From: Firmicutes bacterium UBA5388
GTDB lineage: Bacteria; Bacillota; UBA4882; UBA10575
Length of the DNA stretch: 40,943 nt
Assembly (NCBI GenBank): GCA_002409975.1
Contig: DHOO01000039.1
Span: 50,553 to 91,495, forward strand
Direction of reading: 5' to 3'
Positions within the stretch are counted from its first letter, which is position 1; every line of letters starts with the position of its first letter. Shown piece by piece: positions 23,485 to 31,706 of the stretch. Under the pieces are notes generated by a model. That model was not told the DNA's origin. It did not search any database and saw nothing but the letters and a program-made list of their open reading frames with translations. The position numbers and the translations under genes were made by a program.

Positions 23485-24579
23485 TTGACCAAGAAAACAG
23501 GCAAGATAAAACATTATTTTGCCGGAGGAAACACTGGTGATGGATTCTATTCATATTATGAGCACATTATTGGTCATGATGCAAACCGTTTATTTATTCT
23601 TAAAGGAGGTCCAGGTACCGGGAAGTCAACTTTTATGCTGAAAATTGGTGAGGAACTGATTACGCGTGGTTTTGAGCTTGAATATTTCCATTGTTCCTCC
23701 GCTCCCAATTCCCTAGATGGACTAGCAATCCCTGCTTTAAAAGTAGCTTTAATCGATGGCACAGCGCCACATACAATTGATCCCATCTTCCCTGGAATTG
23801 TAGATGAAATTATTAACCTAGGAATGTTTTGGGATGAAGCTACTTTAAATCCTAATAAGGAACAGATCAAGGAGATCAGTAAAAAGAAAAAGTCCTGTTT
23901 TGAACGGGCATATGTTTATTTAGCAGCTGCTAAAGGAGTTTATCAAAATTGGTATCAAACCAACTTCTCTTGCTTATCTGAAGAACTTTGGCTAAAAACC
24001 CTCCTAAAAATCAAAGAAGAAATCTTCTATAATTTAAATCCCACCGGTAAACTGGGGTCGCTAAGACATCTTTTTGCAAGCGCGATTACCGCTGATGGTC
24101 CTATAAATTATCTGGAATCTATCTTTAATGATGCAGAGAAGTTATATATCTTAGATGGACCTCCCGGTAGCGGGCAAACCCTAATCCTTAAAAGTCTAGT
24201 TGAAATGGCAGTAGAATTAGGTCTAGAAAGCGAAGTTTACCACTGTGCTCTAGATCCTAAAAAATATGAACACTTATGGTTACCCCGACTTAAAACTGGA
24301 GTTATTACCTCCGCTTGGCCTCATAAATATTTTACAGATGAGCATTGTTCCTTTGATACCTCTACTTTCTTAATAAATAATAATCTATTATTTACAGAAA
24401 CCTTGAAAGAAAGTCGTCTCGTTTTCCTAGATTTATTTGAACGAAGCATCAACTGGCTAAGTAAAGCCAGAAAATTGCATGATGAATTAGAAACTTATTA
24501 TAGCCCCAGTATGGATTTTAAAGGAACTACTCAGCTACAAGAGAAGCTTCTGGCAAGAATTCTGAGCTCAATAATTTGA
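23485..24579 (+). CDS. Duplicated P-loop ATPase (PRK06851-like), second Walker A altered
   Basis: This is a cytoplasmic protein of unknown role, found mainly in Bacillota, with two tandem P-loop modules. Module 1 (about 34-120) has a sound Walker A, GGPGTGKS at 41-48, then EYFHCSSAPNSLDGL and ALIDGTAPH. Module 2 (about 215-300) repeats the layout, with EVYHCALDP and a weaker TSAWPH. Its Walker A reads GPPGSGQT (225-232), so the phosphate-binding Lys is Gln231 (CAA for AAA). Module 2 may bind nucleotide poorly and act structurally. The start is TTG with AAAGGAGGGG upstream. The 364-residue length is typical of the family. It stands alone on the plus strand. Confidence 0.8.
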   Translation: MTKKTGKIKHYFAGGNTGDGFYSYYEHIIGHDANRLFILKGGPGTGKSTFMLKIGEELITRGFELEYFHCSSAPNSLDGLAIPALKVALIDGTAPHTIDPIFPGIVDEIINLGMFWDEATLNPNKEQIKEISKKKKSCFERAYVYLAAAKGVYQNWYQTNFSCLSEELWLKTLLKIKEEIFYNLNPTGKLGSLRHLFASAITADGPINYLESIFNDAEKLYILDGPPGSGQTLILKSLVEMAVELGLESEVYHCALDPKKYEHLWLPRLKTGVITSAWPHKYFTDEHCSFDTSTFLINNNLLFTETLKESRLVFLDLFERSINWLSKARKLHDELETYYSPSMDFKGTTQLQEKLLARILSSII

Positions 24580-24610
24580 ATTCAGGACACAATATCTAGT
24601 GTATTGCTTG

Positions 24611-24690
24611 CAAGTCGTTCATACTAGCTACCAGCTAGTAATAAAAATTAAAGTCAGGTGAGCCGACAAACATCGAAGGCATTTTATAAG
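24611..24690. repeat. Intergenic repeat family 1, copy C
   Basis: AAGTCGTTCATACTAGCTACC (first 20 bases match the AGTCGCTCACGCTGGCTACC unit with few changes) is followed by ATAAAAATTAAAG, then GGTGAGCCGAC and GAAGGCATTTT. This is the same order of blocks as the reverse complement of copy A. It is shorter and more degenerate. Confidence 0.65.
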
Positions 24691-24850
24691 TAGTCCCTTA
24701 CCCCAGCAAGCCGGGGCAAGCGAAAGGTTGAAAATTGCGATGAGCCATGAGCGGTATTTGCCGGATTTTGCGACCTACGCTTACTTACCAAGGCTGTCAT
24801 TCATACGAGTGACGAGCGCCGAGCTGCGAGATGTATTTCCTAAGTAAGCA
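24691..24850. other. GC-richer stretch with nested inverted repeats
   Basis: A CCCC...GGGG hairpin is at about 24703-24718. A perfect 9-bp inverted repeat GCTTACTTA/TAAGTAAGC (24779-24787 and 24841-24849) encloses a smaller hairpin GTCATTC/GAGTGAC (24797-24814). No reading frame with a ribosome site covers it. It could be a structured RNA, an element end or a decayed insertion. The rest of the gap up to 24990 shows only the GAGGTG ribosome site of the next gene. Confidence 0.4.
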
Positions 24851-24990
24851 ATCGATATTTTATGGCGTGATAGTTGAGCAGTTAGCCCCACTAAATATCA
24901 GTTAACAGAAAGTAGACAGCAGGAGATATTAAGTGGTTAACGAATATATATTGATAAATTTTCAAATGGAATAAAACGAGGTGTCAATAA

Positions 24991-26181
24991 ATGGACTTAT
25001 TTGAAAAGTGTTTTGAGTATACTGCCGCCAAAGAGGCAATCGCTTCAGGTCTTTACCCCTATTTTCATGAACTGCAAACCGGACAAGATACGGAAGTCAC
25101 CATGAGTAACAAGGAAAATGTATTAATGATCGGCTCAAATAATTATCTGGGTTTGACAAGTGATCCCCGGGTTAAACAAGCCGCGATCGAAGCCACGGAA
25201 AAATACGGTTCCGGTTGTTCAGGGTCAAGGTTTCTTAACGGCACATTAGATCTGCATATCACCTTGGAAAACGAGTTGCTCAGGTTTATGAGGAAAGAGT
25301 CCGCCCTGCTCTTTTCCGCCGGTTTCCTGGCTAACTTAGGGATCATCTCCGCCATCGCCACCCGGGGCGATTATATTCTTTGTGACCGAGCTAACCATGC
25401 TAGTATCTACGATGGCTGTCGTTTGTCTTTTGCTAAGATGTTTAAGTACGAACATAATAACATGAACAACCTGGAAAAACTGCTACAAAAGCTAGGAACC
25501 AATAGTTCGAAACTGATTATTACCGATGGTGTCTTCAGTATGGAGGGCGATCTAGCTAATCTTCCCGAGATTGTGAGGCTGGCGCGAAAATACAGCGCCA
25601 GGATTTTAGTGGATGATGCCCATGGGATCGGTGTTCTCGGGAAAAATGGTCGCGGTACCGCCGAATACTTCGGGTTAGAAGATGAAATTGATATGATCAT
25701 GGGCACCTTCAGTAAATCTTTTGCTTCCCTAGGTGGTTTCCTCGTCTCTTCAGAACCTGTTTGTCACTATGTAAAACATGTCTCTAGACCCTTAATCTTT
25801 ACCGCCAGCATGACTCCGGCTTCTACCGGCGCCGCCTTAAAAGCCTTAGAAATTATTGAAAATGAACCGGATCGTCGTCATCACCTGATTAAGATCGCGG
25901 ATCGCTTTAGAACTGGTTTAAAGCAACAAGGATTTACGATAAAAGAAGGCATAACCCCAATTATCCCCATCTTGGTTGGTGACATGAATAAGACTTTTTT
26001 TGCCTGTAAAACACTTTTTAATAGCGGGGTTTATGTAAATCCAGTAGTTTCTCCCGCTGTTCCTCCCGATGCCACTATGATTCGAACCAGTCTTACCGCC
26101 ACTCATTCTGCAGACCAGATTGACCACGCCCTTCAAATCTTTACTCAAGTAGGCCAGGAGATGAAGCTAATTCCAGCCTAA
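24991..26181 (+). CDS. Alpha-oxoamine synthase, serine palmitoyltransferase-like
   Basis: This is a PLP enzyme that condenses an amino acid with an acyl-CoA (or acyl-ACP) with loss of CO2. Family members include KBL, BioF, ALA synthase and serine palmitoyltransferase. The 396 residues carry SNNYLGLTSDP (substrate entry), GSRFLNGTLDLH, NHAS with H136 stacking on PLP, D208-D209-A-H211, and GTFSKS with K242 as Schiff-base lysine. The run from YPYF through SRFLNGTLDLH, and the TPIIP and NPVVSPAVPP segments, resembles Bacteroidetes-type serine palmitoyltransferase more than BioF or KBL, from memory of the families. No tdh or biotin genes are adjacent. A short-chain dehydrogenase is convergent. The true acyl donor is unknown. 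Confidence 0.82.
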   Translation: MDLFEKCFEYTAAKEAIASGLYPYFHELQTGQDTEVTMSNKENVLMIGSNNYLGLTSDPRVKQAAIEATEKYGSGCSGSRFLNGTLDLHITLENELLRFMRKESALLFSAGFLANLGIISAIATRGDYILCDRANHASIYDGCRLSFAKMFKYEHNNMNNLEKLLQKLGTNSSKLIITDGVFSMEGDLANLPEIVRLARKYSARILVDDAHGIGVLGKNGRGTAEYFGLEDEIDMIMGTFSKSFASLGGFLVSSEPVCHYVKHVSRPLIFTASMTPASTGAALKALEIIENEPDRRHHLIKIADRFRTGLKQQGFTIKEGITPIIPILVGDMNKTFFACKTLFNSGVYVNPVVSPAVPPDATMIRTSLTATHSADQIDHALQIFTQVGQEMKLIPA

Positions 26182-26185
26182 AACG

Positions 26186-26227
26186 AAAAGGCCTCTCTAT
26201 TCTTATTTTAATAGAGAGGCCTTTTTT
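26186..26227. terminator. Bidirectional terminator between convergent genes
   Basis: A perfect 16-bp stem (AAAAGGCCTCTCTATT and its complement) with an eight-base loop lies between the two convergent stops. It is flanked by A-rich and T-rich runs, so it serves both genes. Confidence 0.92.
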
Positions 26228-27068
26228 ATTTAAAATCAACCCCGTAAAACAATCTAATCATTTTCTCCTTAAGGCGACTGGAAATAAACCGATCAATTAT
26301 TGGAAATTTAGTAGAAAGAAAATCACCTGCCGGGTAGCGAGTGCGGGGATTTCTTTTAGCAATGACCTTTACTACCTTATCGGCAATCACCTGCGGGGGA
26401 GGTGATTTTTGCATATTAACGTCGATTACTCGCCAACAAACATCAGCCCATTTCTTATAAGGAGAGTTCTCCCCAATCCCAAATTTAGTGACATTATTGA
26501 AGTTAGTTTTAATATCCCCAGGCTCAATCGCCACTACCTTAACGCCAAAAGGACGTAGCTCCTGGCGTAAACCTTCAGTTAAGGCATCCAGAGCGAATTT
26601 AGTCGCTGAGTAATGAACCTGGAAGGGAATAACAAATTTTGCCGCTAAAGAAGTAATGTTAATAATTAACCCTCTCCGCTGCTCTCTCATTATCGGCGCT
26701 ACTTCTTGAATTAAACGTAATGCTCCAAAGTAATTGGTTTCAAAAATTTCCTTAGTTTTTTCTATCGAAAATTCTTCCAGCGGTCCAAAGACACCAAAAC
26801 CGGCATTATTAATAAGAATATCAATCCCACCCGCTTCTGTTAGAAAGCGAGAAAAACCCGAGCAAACAGAATCATCTTTTGTTACATCCATCTGTAGAAA
26901 TTTAATGTTCTGCCTCAATTCGCCGGGTAAATTCGCCACCTTAGAAAGATCGCGAGTGGTTCCCCAGACTTGATAACCTTTTTTTGCTAAAGTTAGGGCA
27001 ATCGCTGCCCCCATTCCAGAAGAAGCGCCGGTAATTAAGACGTTTTTACCTGACAATCCTTTGCCCAT
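26226..27068 (-). CDS. Short-chain dehydrogenase/reductase
   Basis: This is a classical SDR oxidoreductase, 280 residues. The nucleotide-binding motif TGASSGMG is at about 14-21, and NNAGFGVFG near 88. Catalytic residues are Ser in NITSLA and Tyr/Lys in YSATKFALDAL (near 155-159). The TTRDLSK segment after the second beta strand, with basic residues, suggests NADP(H). The ATG at 27068 has AGGAG nine bases upstream. The C-terminal part (LSTKFPIIDRFISSRLKEKMIRLFYG) is amphipathic and may touch membrane. It resembles lipid- or steroid-type reductases, but substrate cannot be assigned. It shares a terminator with the SPT-like gene. Confidence 0.85.
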   Translation of the reverse strand: MGKGLSGKNVLITGASSGMGAAIALTLAKKGYQVWGTTRDLSKVANLPGELRQNIKFLQMDVTKDDSVCSGFSRFLTEAGGIDILINNAGFGVFGPLEEFSIEKTKEIFETNYFGALRLIQEVAPIMREQRRGLIINITSLAAKFVIPFQVHYSATKFALDALTEGLRQELRPFGVKVVAIEPGDIKTNFNNVTKFGIGENSPYKKWADVCWRVIDVNMQKSPPPQVIADKVVKVIAKRNPRTRYPAGDFLSTKFPIIDRFISSRLKEKMIRLFYGVDFK

Positions 27069-27082
27069 CAATCTTTTCTCCT

Positions 27083-27733
27083 TTATTCTTTTTCCCGATC
27101 CGAATTGGCTTTCTTAACCTGAGCCGGCTGGTTAGCTTTACCGGTAAAAAAGAGTTTAGCTCGCTGCCAGAAAGTTAATCCCCATTTCTCCCAGGTTTTT
27201 AGGACATCTTTTGTAATATCATTGCCACCAATATAAAATCCGTCTTTTAACAGAATACATTCTAATTTTTTCTTTTTAGCCACTTTTTCAAGTACGGCGT
27301 GAAATTCGCCCATAACCACCTTTTCTTTTTCTTGTTGAATCCTTTCCAGTTCCTGCCTTTTTTGGTCAATTTTCCTCTGCGCCTCGGCTGCCAGCTCCTG
27401 ACTGCGAAGATATGAAGTCTTCTGCTGAGTTAAGTTCTCTTGCTTTTCTGCTAAGCCTTTTTCGTTTACCATCAAACCTTTAACGCTTTGGAGATGTTCA
27501 GACAAGACTTGCGCTGTAAACTCTTCAAGCTCACGACGGTATTCTTCTGCTTCTTTTCGCAATTGAATAAAGTGGGGAGCCTCTGTTTTAATCTGGGAAA
27601 GATCGATCAGCCCAATTTTAGAAGAAGGATTATTCCACTCATCATCTTTCCCCAGACTGGTCTCAGAAAGAGTGAAAGCCAGCAAAATTAGACACAAAAT
27701 TATGGTGAACGAGAAAAAAAGACGATTTCTCAT
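27083..27733 (-). CDS. OmpH/Skp-like extracytoplasmic coiled-coil protein
   Basis: An N-terminal signal or anchor (6-22) is followed by the OmpH-family layout: KIGLIDLSQIKTEAPHF (39-55), a long charged coiled coil rich in Glu, Gln and Lys (about 60-150), and the closing strand segment with GGNDITKDVLKTW. Skp is a chaperone for outer-membrane proteins in two-membrane bacteria; in Bacillota such genes occur mostly, though not only, in diderm lineages. The start is the ATG at 27733 with GGGAGCGG upstream, giving 216 residues; a frame open further upstream lacks homology. It ends 14 bp before the SDR gene and may be co-transcribed with it. Confidence 0.75.
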   Translation of the reverse strand: MRNRLFFSFTIILCLILLAFTLSETSLGKDDEWNNPSSKIGLIDLSQIKTEAPHFIQLRKEAEEYRRELEEFTAQVLSEHLQSVKGLMVNEKGLAEKQENLTQQKTSYLRSQELAAEAQRKIDQKRQELERIQQEKEKVVMGEFHAVLEKVAKKKKLECILLKDGFYIGGNDITKDVLKTWEKWGLTFWQRAKLFFTGKANQPAQVKKANSDREKE

Positions 27734-27963
27734 TTTAAACCGCTCCCTATTATAATAATAAAGTATAAAACTAACCATAGCATAGAAATATTCCCCTCTT
27801 CTCTTCAATTTCCTGCTGGAAAAGAAATTTACTGTCTGATGAGAATAGCTCTCAGGGAAACGCTCAATCTTTATACAAGATAAAACCATTCATTTTACGT
27901 CTTAACTCTCGTTCGGTAGCATAAGATAAATAAGTAAAACAATGCAATAATGGTGGGATCAAA

Positions 27964-28167
27964 TTGAGGCTTAATAAATATCGGGTACGTAATTTTAGAT
28001 TTTCCCCATCCAAAGGAAGTTTGATAATCCATACCATTCAAGAGGGCGATACTCTTTACCGATTAGCTGAAGAGTATAGTACTTCCGTTTTAACCATTTT
28101 TCAAAATAATCCAACACTTGACCCCCGCCAATTAATCATCGGCGAGCAAATGATCATTTCATCCTAG
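27964..28167 (+). CDS. Small LysM-domain protein
   Basis: This 67-residue protein consists almost wholly of one LysM repeat (about 21-66: IHTIQEGDTLYRLAEEYSTS, then ILTIFQNNP-like and GEQMIIS elements), which binds N-acetylglucosamine in peptidoglycan or spore cortex. There is no signal peptide, so it either acts on spores from the mother cell or is released otherwise. Translation starts at a TTG (27964) with GGTGGG about six bases upstream. It stands alone on the plus strand between two minus-strand genes. Confidence 0.75.
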   Translation: MRLNKYRVRNFRFSPSKGSLIIHTIQEGDTLYRLAEEYSTSVLTIFQNNPTLDPRQLIIGEQMIISS

Positions 28168-28217
28168 AGCTTAAAAATAAACGTCCACTGGCAGGGAAAT
28201 TTTATATAGTCAACGCT

Positions 28218-28868
28218 TTAATATTTCACCCGCTTACCGGTATATAAAAGTATAGTTTCTTCTCCGATATTAGTAGCATGATCCGCAATCCGTTCCAGAA
28301 AGCGAGCAATCATATGAAACCGGATCGCCTGTCTTACTCTTTGAAGATCCCCTGGATCTGTTAACATCTGAGTTAATTCGTTATAAATACCCTCATACAT
28401 ATTATCGGCCTTTTCATCTTTGCGGCATACCGCTTCCGCCAAATCCGCATTCTCTTCGACAAAAGCTTTCAAGGACACTTCTAGCATATTTACAGCTAAA
28501 GCGGCCAATTGGGGAATATGAATTAACGGTTTAATATACTCTTCATTCTTTAATTCTAAGACGATCTCCGCAATATTGGTTGCGTAGTCTCCAATCCGCT
28601 CAAGATCTTTTGCCAGTTTGAAAACAGACAAACAGCATCGAAGTTCCTTCCCCTTAGGATTCCGCTCAGCAAGCAAAAAAGTAATTTTTTCCTCCAAAAC
28701 AATCAGTTGGTTATCAATTAAATCATCTTCATTGATAATTTCTAGCGCTTCTTGATAATTTCGATTTACTAAGGCGTCAATGGAGCGGCAAACTACTTTT
28801 TTTACCTCCTCCCCCATCTGTTTTAACTCAGATATTAACTGATCAAGTTGGTCCAAAGAATACCACAC
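28218..28868 (-). CDS. phoU: Phosphate-signalling protein PhoU
   Basis: PhoU links the phosphate transporter PstSCAB to the PhoR/PhoB-type sensor kinase. The 216-residue protein is all-helical with two three-helix repeats, each with the family metal-binding motif: DLERIGDYATNI (about 88-99) and FLERIADHATNI (about 190-201). The start is uncertain: GTG at 28868 overlaps the AAAGGTG ribosome site, and a TTG four codons later (28856) is better spaced. It is solitary; pst or pho two-component genes are not in this window. Confidence 0.93.
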   Translation of the reverse strand: MWYSLDQLDQLISELKQMGEEVKKVVCRSIDALVNRNYQEALEIINEDDLIDNQLIVLEEKITFLLAERNPKGKELRCCLSVFKLAKDLERIGDYATNIAEIVLELKNEEYIKPLIHIPQLAALAVNMLEVSLKAFVEENADLAEAVCRKDEKADNMYEGIYNELTQMLTDPGDLQRVRQAIRFHMIARFLERIADHATNIGEETILLYTGKRVKY

Positions 28869-29156
28869 CTTTCTTCATAATATTAGGGAATAAATCCCCG
28901 CTAAATAGTAATAACGATCAATTTATGATAAAATTCCCTAGAGCTTAATTATTAGTTAAATCATAATCTCTTGTTATTAGATAATGCTTGGCTCCGCCAA
29001 AAAAGAAATCTGCCTGGACTAAAATTCGGTTTTTTACACTTCTTTCCCTCTATTCCTACTCTGTCTGCAAAAAAGGCGGTGGGGAAGGATTTAGCAGTTG
29101 GTCTAGCGAATTATATATAAGTATTTTTATATACTTTTTTAAAAGGAGGTGAGCGA

Positions 29157-30008
29157 TTGGCGATTCGAATCATCACTGATTCCACGGCAGATCTCCCCCA
29201 GGAGCTGAAAAGTCGCTATAATATTCTTACTATCCCTCTTTATGTTCATTTTGGAGAGGAGGTTTACTTAGATGGCATTGACCTAACACCAACGAGTTTT
29301 TTAGCAAAGCTTCAATCATCACCGGTTTTTCCAAAAACCTCTCAACCGACACCGGAAGATTTTCGCCGTATCTTCCAGGGGATTCTAGAACAAGAGGATG
29401 AAGCGCTTTTCATCGGCATTTCTTCAGAATTATCCGGTACGATCTCTTCTGCTCTACTTGCAGCTAACGAATTGAACTCAGAACAGATTTCCATAATTGA
29501 CTCCAGAAATGTCACTTTGGGGCTAGGTCTACTGGTTTTACACGCTTGTGACTTAATAGAAAAAGGCTCTTCCCTTCGTGAAGTTACTGAGGGAATCAAA
29601 AAACTGATTCCCCTGGTCAAGATCTCTTTTGTTGTGGATACCTTAGATTTTCTCTACAAAGGGGGCCGCCTCTCCCGCACCCAAGCGCTTATTGGCAACA
29701 TTCTAAACATTCGCCCACGAATCGAAATTATCGATGGTAAATTAGTAGTTGCTGAAAAAATCCGCGGAACAAAAGCTAAAGCCCAATCTCACTTGCTCAG
29801 CTGGGCCACTCAAGATCAATCCTCCATCGATCAGCGGTGGATTGGCGTTCCTCATTGTTATGATTTGAAGGAAGCAGAGATCATTGCTGAGCATTTACGC
29901 CAAATGAAGTTAGCTGATGAAATAGTTACCTCTCAAGCAGGCGCTATTATTTCAAGTCATTGCGGGCCAGGGGCCTTTTGTATAGTATATCTGAGAAAAC
30001 CGGAATAA
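29157..30008 (+). CDS. DegV family fatty-acid-binding protein (first copy)
   Basis: DegV/FakB proteins hold a fatty acid and present it to a FakA-type kinase for phosphorylation. The 283-residue sequence has the opening TDSTADLP (8-15), a lid with GISSELSGT (about 87-95), the central DFLYKGGRLSRTQALIGN (about 164-181) and the closing SSHCGPGA (about 269-276). The start is TTG at 29157 with AAGGAGGT seven bases upstream. The copy immediately downstream is the same length with no gaps. No fakA-like gene is in the window. Confidence 0.92.
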   Translation: MAIRIITDSTADLPQELKSRYNILTIPLYVHFGEEVYLDGIDLTPTSFLAKLQSSPVFPKTSQPTPEDFRRIFQGILEQEDEALFIGISSELSGTISSALLAANELNSEQISIIDSRNVTLGLGLLVLHACDLIEKGSSLREVTEGIKKLIPLVKISFVVDTLDFLYKGGRLSRTQALIGNILNIRPRIEIIDGKLVVAEKIRGTKAKAQSHLLSWATQDQSSIDQRWIGVPHCYDLKEAEIIAEHLRQMKLADEIVTSQAGAIISSHCGPGAFCIVYLRKPE

Positions 30009-30057
30009 TTGCTTTTTATTTTTTCTGTTGATAATTATTCCTTTGGGAGGCTAAAGT

Positions 30058-30909
30058 ATGTCGATTAAAATTGTCACCGATTCTACGGCTGATCTCTCCC
30101 CGGAATTACTAAATCGCTTTTCCATAGAAGTTATTCCTCTCTCTGTTTATTTTGGTGACCAAGTCTATTTAGATGGGAAAGACTTAAGTCCGAAAGACTT
30201 TCTGGAGAAAGTTAAGACCTCACCGGTCTTTCCGAAAACAGCTCAGGTAGCACCAGCCGATTTTATAGACTTGTTCCACCGATTACTGGACAGAGGTCAC
30301 GAAATTCTCTTTATCGGAATCTCCTCTGGATTATCAGGAACGGTCTCTTCCGCCTCCTTGGCGGCGCAAGAATTAAGCGGGGCTCCGATCGCCATTGTTG
30401 ACTCTAAAAACCTTTCGATGGGGATTGGTATTCTTGCTTTACACGGCGCGGAAATGGCCGAAAAAGGAGCCCCTTTAAATGAAATCGCAGAACGTCTGCA
30501 TAAAATGGTCCCTAAAATAAAAACCTCCTTTATCGTTGATTCACTAGACTTTCTTTATAAAGGAGGCAGACTCTCACGAACTCAGGCGCTTATCGGTAAT
30601 GTTTTGCAAATCCATCCCAGAATCGAGGTTGTTGAGGGCAAACTCTTAATGGCTGAGAAATTTCGGGGTAGCAAAGCCAAAGCTAATACCCGTCTAATTG
30701 AATGGGCTACTGAAAAAAAAGAAACAATCGATCGACGATGGATCTCAGTTACTCACTGTCACGCCCATGATTCAGCTGAATTTATCGCAGCTGAACTCCG
30801 AAAGATGAATCTGGCGCAAGAAGTAGTAATAACTCAAGCTGGGGCCGTGATCTCAAGTCACTGCGGGCCGGGAACTGTTGGCATCCTTTTTTCACAAAAA
30901 GACTTCTAG
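30058..30909 (+). CDS. DegV family fatty-acid-binding protein (second copy)
   Basis: This is a tandem paralogue of the preceding gene: also 283 residues and alignable without gaps, with clearly more than half the residues identical by eye. The motif blocks are the same: TDSTADLS, GISSGLSGT, DFLYKGGRLSRTQALIGN and SSHCGPG. The ATG at 30058 has GGGAGG upstream and follows the first copy by 49 bp, so they form one operon closed by the terminator at 30937. Sequence differences lie in the lid and pocket segments, which may give a different fatty-acid preference. Confidence 0.92.
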   Translation: MSIKIVTDSTADLSPELLNRFSIEVIPLSVYFGDQVYLDGKDLSPKDFLEKVKTSPVFPKTAQVAPADFIDLFHRLLDRGHEILFIGISSGLSGTVSSASLAAQELSGAPIAIVDSKNLSMGIGILALHGAEMAEKGAPLNEIAERLHKMVPKIKTSFIVDSLDFLYKGGRLSRTQALIGNVLQIHPRIEVVEGKLLMAEKFRGSKAKANTRLIEWATEKKETIDRRWISVTHCHAHDSAEFIAAELRKMNLAQEVVITQAGAVISSHCGPGTVGILFSQKDF

Positions 30910-31253
30910 AGGCCGTAGAATTTTCAAACCTTGTTCAAAAGGGGAACCCCCATCGGGTTCTCCTTTTAGTTTCTTTAAAGCTACCCTTAGCCATCTTTAG
31001 CTTAAAAAAACTGTTATATTTAATCTCCACAACAAGTATATTGAAAAAGAAAACTAAGTTCCCCTTGAACTCACCTTTCGCCGCTGAAGGCCAAGTTAAA
31101 ATCAGTTTCTATAAACTAGATGCTAAATAAAAGCCCAGCTAAATATAAGGGGGTGAAATGTGAGCCTTAAATAAATTTTAAAAAAGAAGGATAATCCATC
31201 TTAACGTAAAATTAGAAAACAAAGAACTTATTTCCATTTAAGGAGGGTCTCAA
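30910..31253. other. 344-bp gap between degV and a membrane protein gene
   Basis: It holds the degV terminator at its left and the AGGAGGG ribosome site of the next gene at its right. Between them (about 30970-31230) the sequence is AT-rich. A GGGGGTG motif near 31150 is followed only by a four-codon frame. I see nothing else. Confidence 0.5.
30937..30967 (+). terminator. Terminator of the degV pair
   Basis: A 13-bp stem (AAAAGGGGAACCC with one G-T pair) and five-base loop ends in TTTT, 28 bases past the second degV stop codon. Confidence 0.85.
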
Positions 31254-31604
31254 ATGTATAACCTTGACCAACTCCTCTCATATTTGGTATTTATGACCGT
31301 GATTACCTTCATCTTCGAACGAATCTTGGAGAACCTTTTTATTCCTCTGCTCCCTTCCGAGCAGAAAGAAAATTCTCTAGAAAAAACTGAGTTAAAAGGG
31401 TTAAATCTCCGAACTTACCTTACTTTATTTCTCATCTTTGCCATCGGTTTGGGGCTTGCGCTTTCTAACCAAAAATTTCGACTGCTTGCCGGAGGCCTCG
31501 GGGTGGAAACGATGCCCTTAATAGATAGCATCTTCACTGCTGCTTTGATGGCCGGCGGATCTCAACCTCTACACTCCATAATTGAACAGGTCCGCAAAAA
31601 GTAA
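31254..31604 (+). CDS. Small membrane protein of unknown function
   Basis: This is a 116-residue protein with a first hydrophobic helix at about 6-24, a charged cytoplasmic or exterior loop (36-50), a second helix at about 53-69 and a third weak one near 88-101. The C-terminal TAALMAGGSQPLHSIIEQVRK pattern (small residues then an amphipathic helix) is seen in a group of uncharacterised Bacillota membrane proteins, some of them near phage or holin-like genes, but I cannot name the family. AGGAGGG lies just before the ATG. It is not adjacent to phage genes here. Confidence 0.7.
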   Translation: MYNLDQLLSYLVFMTVITFIFERILENLFIPLLPSEQKENSLEKTELKGLNLRTYLTLFLIFAIGLGLALSNQKFRLLAGGLGVETMPLIDSIFTAALMAGGSQPLHSIIEQVRKK

Positions 31605-31706
31605 CCACCACATAAAAGCGCTTAATTTTAAATTTATAATTTTCAGCTCCTGTTAGGGCATTTGATAATTAAACTTTATCATCTTTATTGACCTAAAGTT
31701 CTTATT

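Noticed and set aside
24691..24850. Group II intron or IS200-type end
   Set aside because: Some GC-rich hairpins recall such ends, but no domain V consensus, reverse transcriptase, TnpA or TnpB sequence is present.
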